Assembly: GCA_028293055.1 (NCBI GenBank)
Contig: JAQGLD010000568.1
Span: 1 to 8,391 of the forward strand
Length of the DNA: 8,391 nt
Reading direction: 5' to 3'
DNA from: Alphaproteobacteria bacterium
GTDB lineage: Bacteria > Pseudomonadota > Alphaproteobacteria > Sphingomonadales > Sphingomonadaceae
Part shown: positions 6,715-8,391 of the stretch, piece by piece
Layout of the letters: every line of letters begins with the position of its first letter
Position numbering within the stretch: the stretch's first letter is position 1
Position numbers and translations under genes: made by a program
The notes under the pieces: generated by a model
Seen by the model: only the letters and a program-made list of their open reading frames with translations
Databases searched by the model: none
Told to the model about the DNA's origin: nothing

Positions 6715-7770
6715 ATGGAAGCCATGACGACCACACCCGTCACCGAGCTTACCGACCGCGCCCGCGAGGTGTTTCGACTGATCGTCGACAATTATCTCGG
6801 ATCGGGGAGCCCGGTCGGCTCGCGCACCATCTCCAAGCTGCCCGGGATAAACCTGTCGCCGGCCTCGATTCGCAATGTGATGCAGGATCTCGAGGAGATG
6901 GGGCTGATCGGCCATCCCCACACTTCCGCCGGCCGGATCCCGACCGAGGGCGGGCTTCGCCTGTTCGTCGACGGGATGATGCAGGCGTCGGAGCCGAGCG
7001 TCGAGGAACGGGCGACGATCGAGGCTCGGCTCGAGCGGGGCGCCGGGCCGATCGAGGAAGCGCTCGCCGCCGCCACCGCGGCGCTGTCCGGCCTGTCGGC
7101 CTGCGCCGGGATCGTCCTCGTCCCCAAGCGCGAGCCGGTGCTTCGCCATCTCGGCTTCGTCCAGCTTTCCGCGACCCAGGCGCTCGCGGTGATGGTAGGC
7201 GCCGAGGGCAGCGTCGAGAATCGGGTGATCGACGTGCCCGCCGGCCTCACCGGTAGCGCGCTCGCCGAAGTCGGAAATTATGTCAGCGCGCGCCTCTCCG
7301 GCCTGACCCTGCCCGAGGCGCAGAAAAGGCTTTCGGAGGAGATCCATGCCGGCAAGGCGGCGCTCGATGTCGCCGCGGGCGAGCTGATCGACCGCGGCCT
7401 CGCTCTGTGGTCCGAGGACGGGGCGCAGCGGCCGGTGCTGATCGTCAGGGGCCAGGCCAATCTGCTCGAACCGGGCGCGGCCGCCGATCTCGACCGGGTC
7501 CGCCAGTTGCTCGAGGAACTGGAAAGCAAGGAGGAGATTGTCCGCCTGCTCGACAGCGCTCGCGCCGGCCAGGGGATGAAGATCTTCATCGGATCCGAAA
7601 ACAAGCTCTTCGCGTTATCGGGGTCTTCGGTCATTGCGGCCCCCTATCGTGGCCGCGAGGGCAAGGTCGTCGGAGTGGTCGGAGTGATCGGGCCGACGCG
7701 GTTGAACTACGCCCGGGTTGTCCCCATGGTTGATTTTACGGCACAGGCATTATCGAGATTGATGGCATGA
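6715..7770 (+). CDS. hrcA: heat-inducible transcription repressor HrcA
   Basis: Repressor that binds CIRCE operators upstream of chaperonin genes and is kept active by GroEL. The 351-residue product has the N-terminal winged-helix domain: LTDRAREVFRLIVDNYLGSG (12-31), PVGSRTIS (33-40), LSPASIRNVMQDLEEMGLI (47-65) and HPHTSAGRIPTEGGLRLFVD (67-86). A GAF-like central domain follows, and the family C-terminal signature GVIGPTRLNYARVVPMVDFT (323-342) is present. The start is uncertain between ATG 6715 and ATG 6724 (MTTTPVTELT); neither has a strong Shine-Dalgarno, and I keep the first by convention. No CIRCE inverted repeat (TTAGCACTC/GAGTGCTAA) is visible upstream, so autoregulation through CIRCE is not supported here. 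The stop overlaps the grpE ATG as ATGA, forming a two-gene unit. Confidence 0.96.
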   Translation: MEAMTTTPVTELTDRAREVFRLIVDNYLGSGSPVGSRTISKLPGINLSPASIRNVMQDLEEMGLIGHPHTSAGRIPTEGGLRLFVDGMMQASEPSVEERATIEARLERGAGPIEEALAAATAALSGLSACAGIVLVPKREPVLRHLGFVQLSATQALAVMVGAEGSVENRVIDVPAGLTGSALAEVGNYVSARLSGLTLPEAQKRLSEEIHAGKAALDVAAGELIDRGLALWSEDGAQRPVLIVRGQANLLEPGAAADLDRVRQLLEELESKEEIVRLLDSARAGQGMKIFIGSENKLFALSGSSVIAAPYRGREGKVVGVVGVIGPTRLNYARVVPMVDFTAQALSRLMA

Positions 7771-8303
7771 ACGAAGAACAAGACGTCCAGGATCAGAGCC
7801 CCGAAACCGAAGCCGGGGAGGCATCCTCCCAGGAGTCGGACCGGCTGGCCGAGCTCGCCAAGGAGCTGGAGGAGGTGCGCCAGCACGTCCTCTACGCGCA
7901 GGCCGAGACCCAGAATGTCCGGCGCAGGCTCGAGCTGGAGAAGCAGAATGCCGCGACCTATGCGGCGACCAGCTTCGCCCGTGACATGCTGACGGTGAAG
8001 GACAATCTGGACCGGGCGCTCGCCGCGGTCGCCGACGACCTGCGCGAGGACGAGAGGGTCAAGAGCCTGCTCACCGGGATCGAAGCGACCTCTCGCGAGC
8101 TCGATTCGATCTTCCAGCGCAACGGCATCAGCCGGGTCGACGCGATCGGCCAGCAGCTCGACCCCAACCGCCACCAGGCGATGGTCGAGATCCCCCATGA
8201 CGAGGCCGAGCCCGGCACCGTCGTCCAGGAAATGCAGCCCGGCTACATGATGAAGGATCGGCTGCTCAGGCCGGCTTTGGTCGGAGTCGCGCGCAAGGGC
8301 TGA
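7767..8303 (+). CDS. grpE: nucleotide exchange factor GrpE
   Basis: Co-chaperone that releases ADP from DnaK, working as a cytosolic dimer. The 178-residue protein has an acidic, unstructured N-terminus (1-22), a long charged coiled coil (about 23-64, including LAELAKELEEVRQHV and QNVRRRLELEKQNA), the helical-bundle signature SFARDMLTVKDNLDRAL (69-85) and the C-terminal beta-domain NRHQAMVEIPHDEAEPGTVV to QPGYMMKDRLLRPALVGVA (134-175), which contacts DnaK. All expected family elements are present and the length is usual for alphaproteobacteria. The ATG shares four bases with the hrcA stop (7767-7770), so it is co-translated with hrcA. The intrinsic terminator 24 bases beyond its stop shows that dnaK is not part of this unit. 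Confidence 0.97.
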   Translation: MNEEQDVQDQSPETEAGEASSQESDRLAELAKELEEVRQHVLYAQAETQNVRRRLELEKQNAATYAATSFARDMLTVKDNLDRALAAVADDLREDERVKSLLTGIEATSRELDSIFQRNGISRVDAIGQQLDPNRHQAMVEIPHDEAEPGTVVQEMQPGYMMKDRLLRPALVGVARKG

Positions 8304-8327
8304 GGCTCGGCGGCAGCGTGCATTCTG

Positions 8328-8362
8328 AAGGGCGGCCGGGTCGTACCGGCCGCCCTTTCCTT
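8328..8362 (+). terminator. intrinsic terminator of hrcA-grpE
   Basis: A perfect 12-bp stem, AAGGGCGGCCGG (8328-8339) and CCGGCCGCCCTT (8346-8357), with a 6-base loop, is followed by the pyrimidine-rich TCCTT. The T-run is interrupted, but the very GC-rich long stem and its place 24 bases after the grpE stop make an intrinsic terminator the best reading. The same stem followed by the reverse-strand sequence TCAGAATG has no T-run, so it should act mainly on the plus strand. Confidence 0.8.
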
Positions 8363-8391
8363 GTGGCTCTCAGCTCGGACGCGGCACTCCG

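Overview
The window is ordinary, gene-dense core chromosome from a high-GC alphaproteobacterium, most likely a sphingomonad (Sphingomonadales). This rests on protein style, the gene neighbourhood (rsmI-yraN-gshB beside an LpoA-like lipoprotein; rph-rdgB-hemW divergent from hrcA-grpE) and a palindromic repeat whose CTGAAC...GTTCAG hairpins I associate with sphingomonad genomes. There is no tRNA, rRNA, CRISPR array, transposase, integrase or phage gene.

Layout, left to right. (1) 34-2604, minus strand: a tight run transcribed rsmI -> yraN -> small lipoprotein -> gshB. It covers 16S rRNA methylation, a nuclease-fold protein of unknown role, an uncharacterised lipoprotein and the last step of glutathione synthesis. 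(2) 2617-3807, plus strand: an LpoA-like lipoprotein with a periplasmic-binding fold, diverging from rsmI with only 12 bases between the two start codons. (3) 3826-6391, minus strand: rph -> rdgB -> hemW, joined by 4-base start/stop overlaps. It covers tRNA 3'-end trimming, removal of non-canonical purine nucleotides and a heme-related radical-SAM protein. (4) 6448-6657, plus strand: a small two-helix membrane protein. (5) 6715-8303, plus strand: hrcA-grpE, a heat-shock repressor and the DnaK nucleotide-exchange factor, closed by a strong intrinsic terminator at 8328-8362.

The window is almost fully coding; no gene-free stretch exceeds 90 bases. I found no new defence or mobile system. The best observation is an 80-base imperfect palindrome (4941-5020) made of two inverted hairpins, resembling a REPIN. 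It lies inside the 5' end of the hemW reading frame and is read through without a stop. The likely native hemW start (GTG at 5034, overlapping the rdgB stop) is on one side of it and the conserved hemW core on the other. It therefore either adds about 27 residues to the HemW N-terminus or supplies a new ATG. Lesser points are the embedded divergent promoters at rsmI/LpoA, two uncharacterised small envelope proteins, an atypical glycine-loop in GshB and a lineage-type insertion in RdgB.
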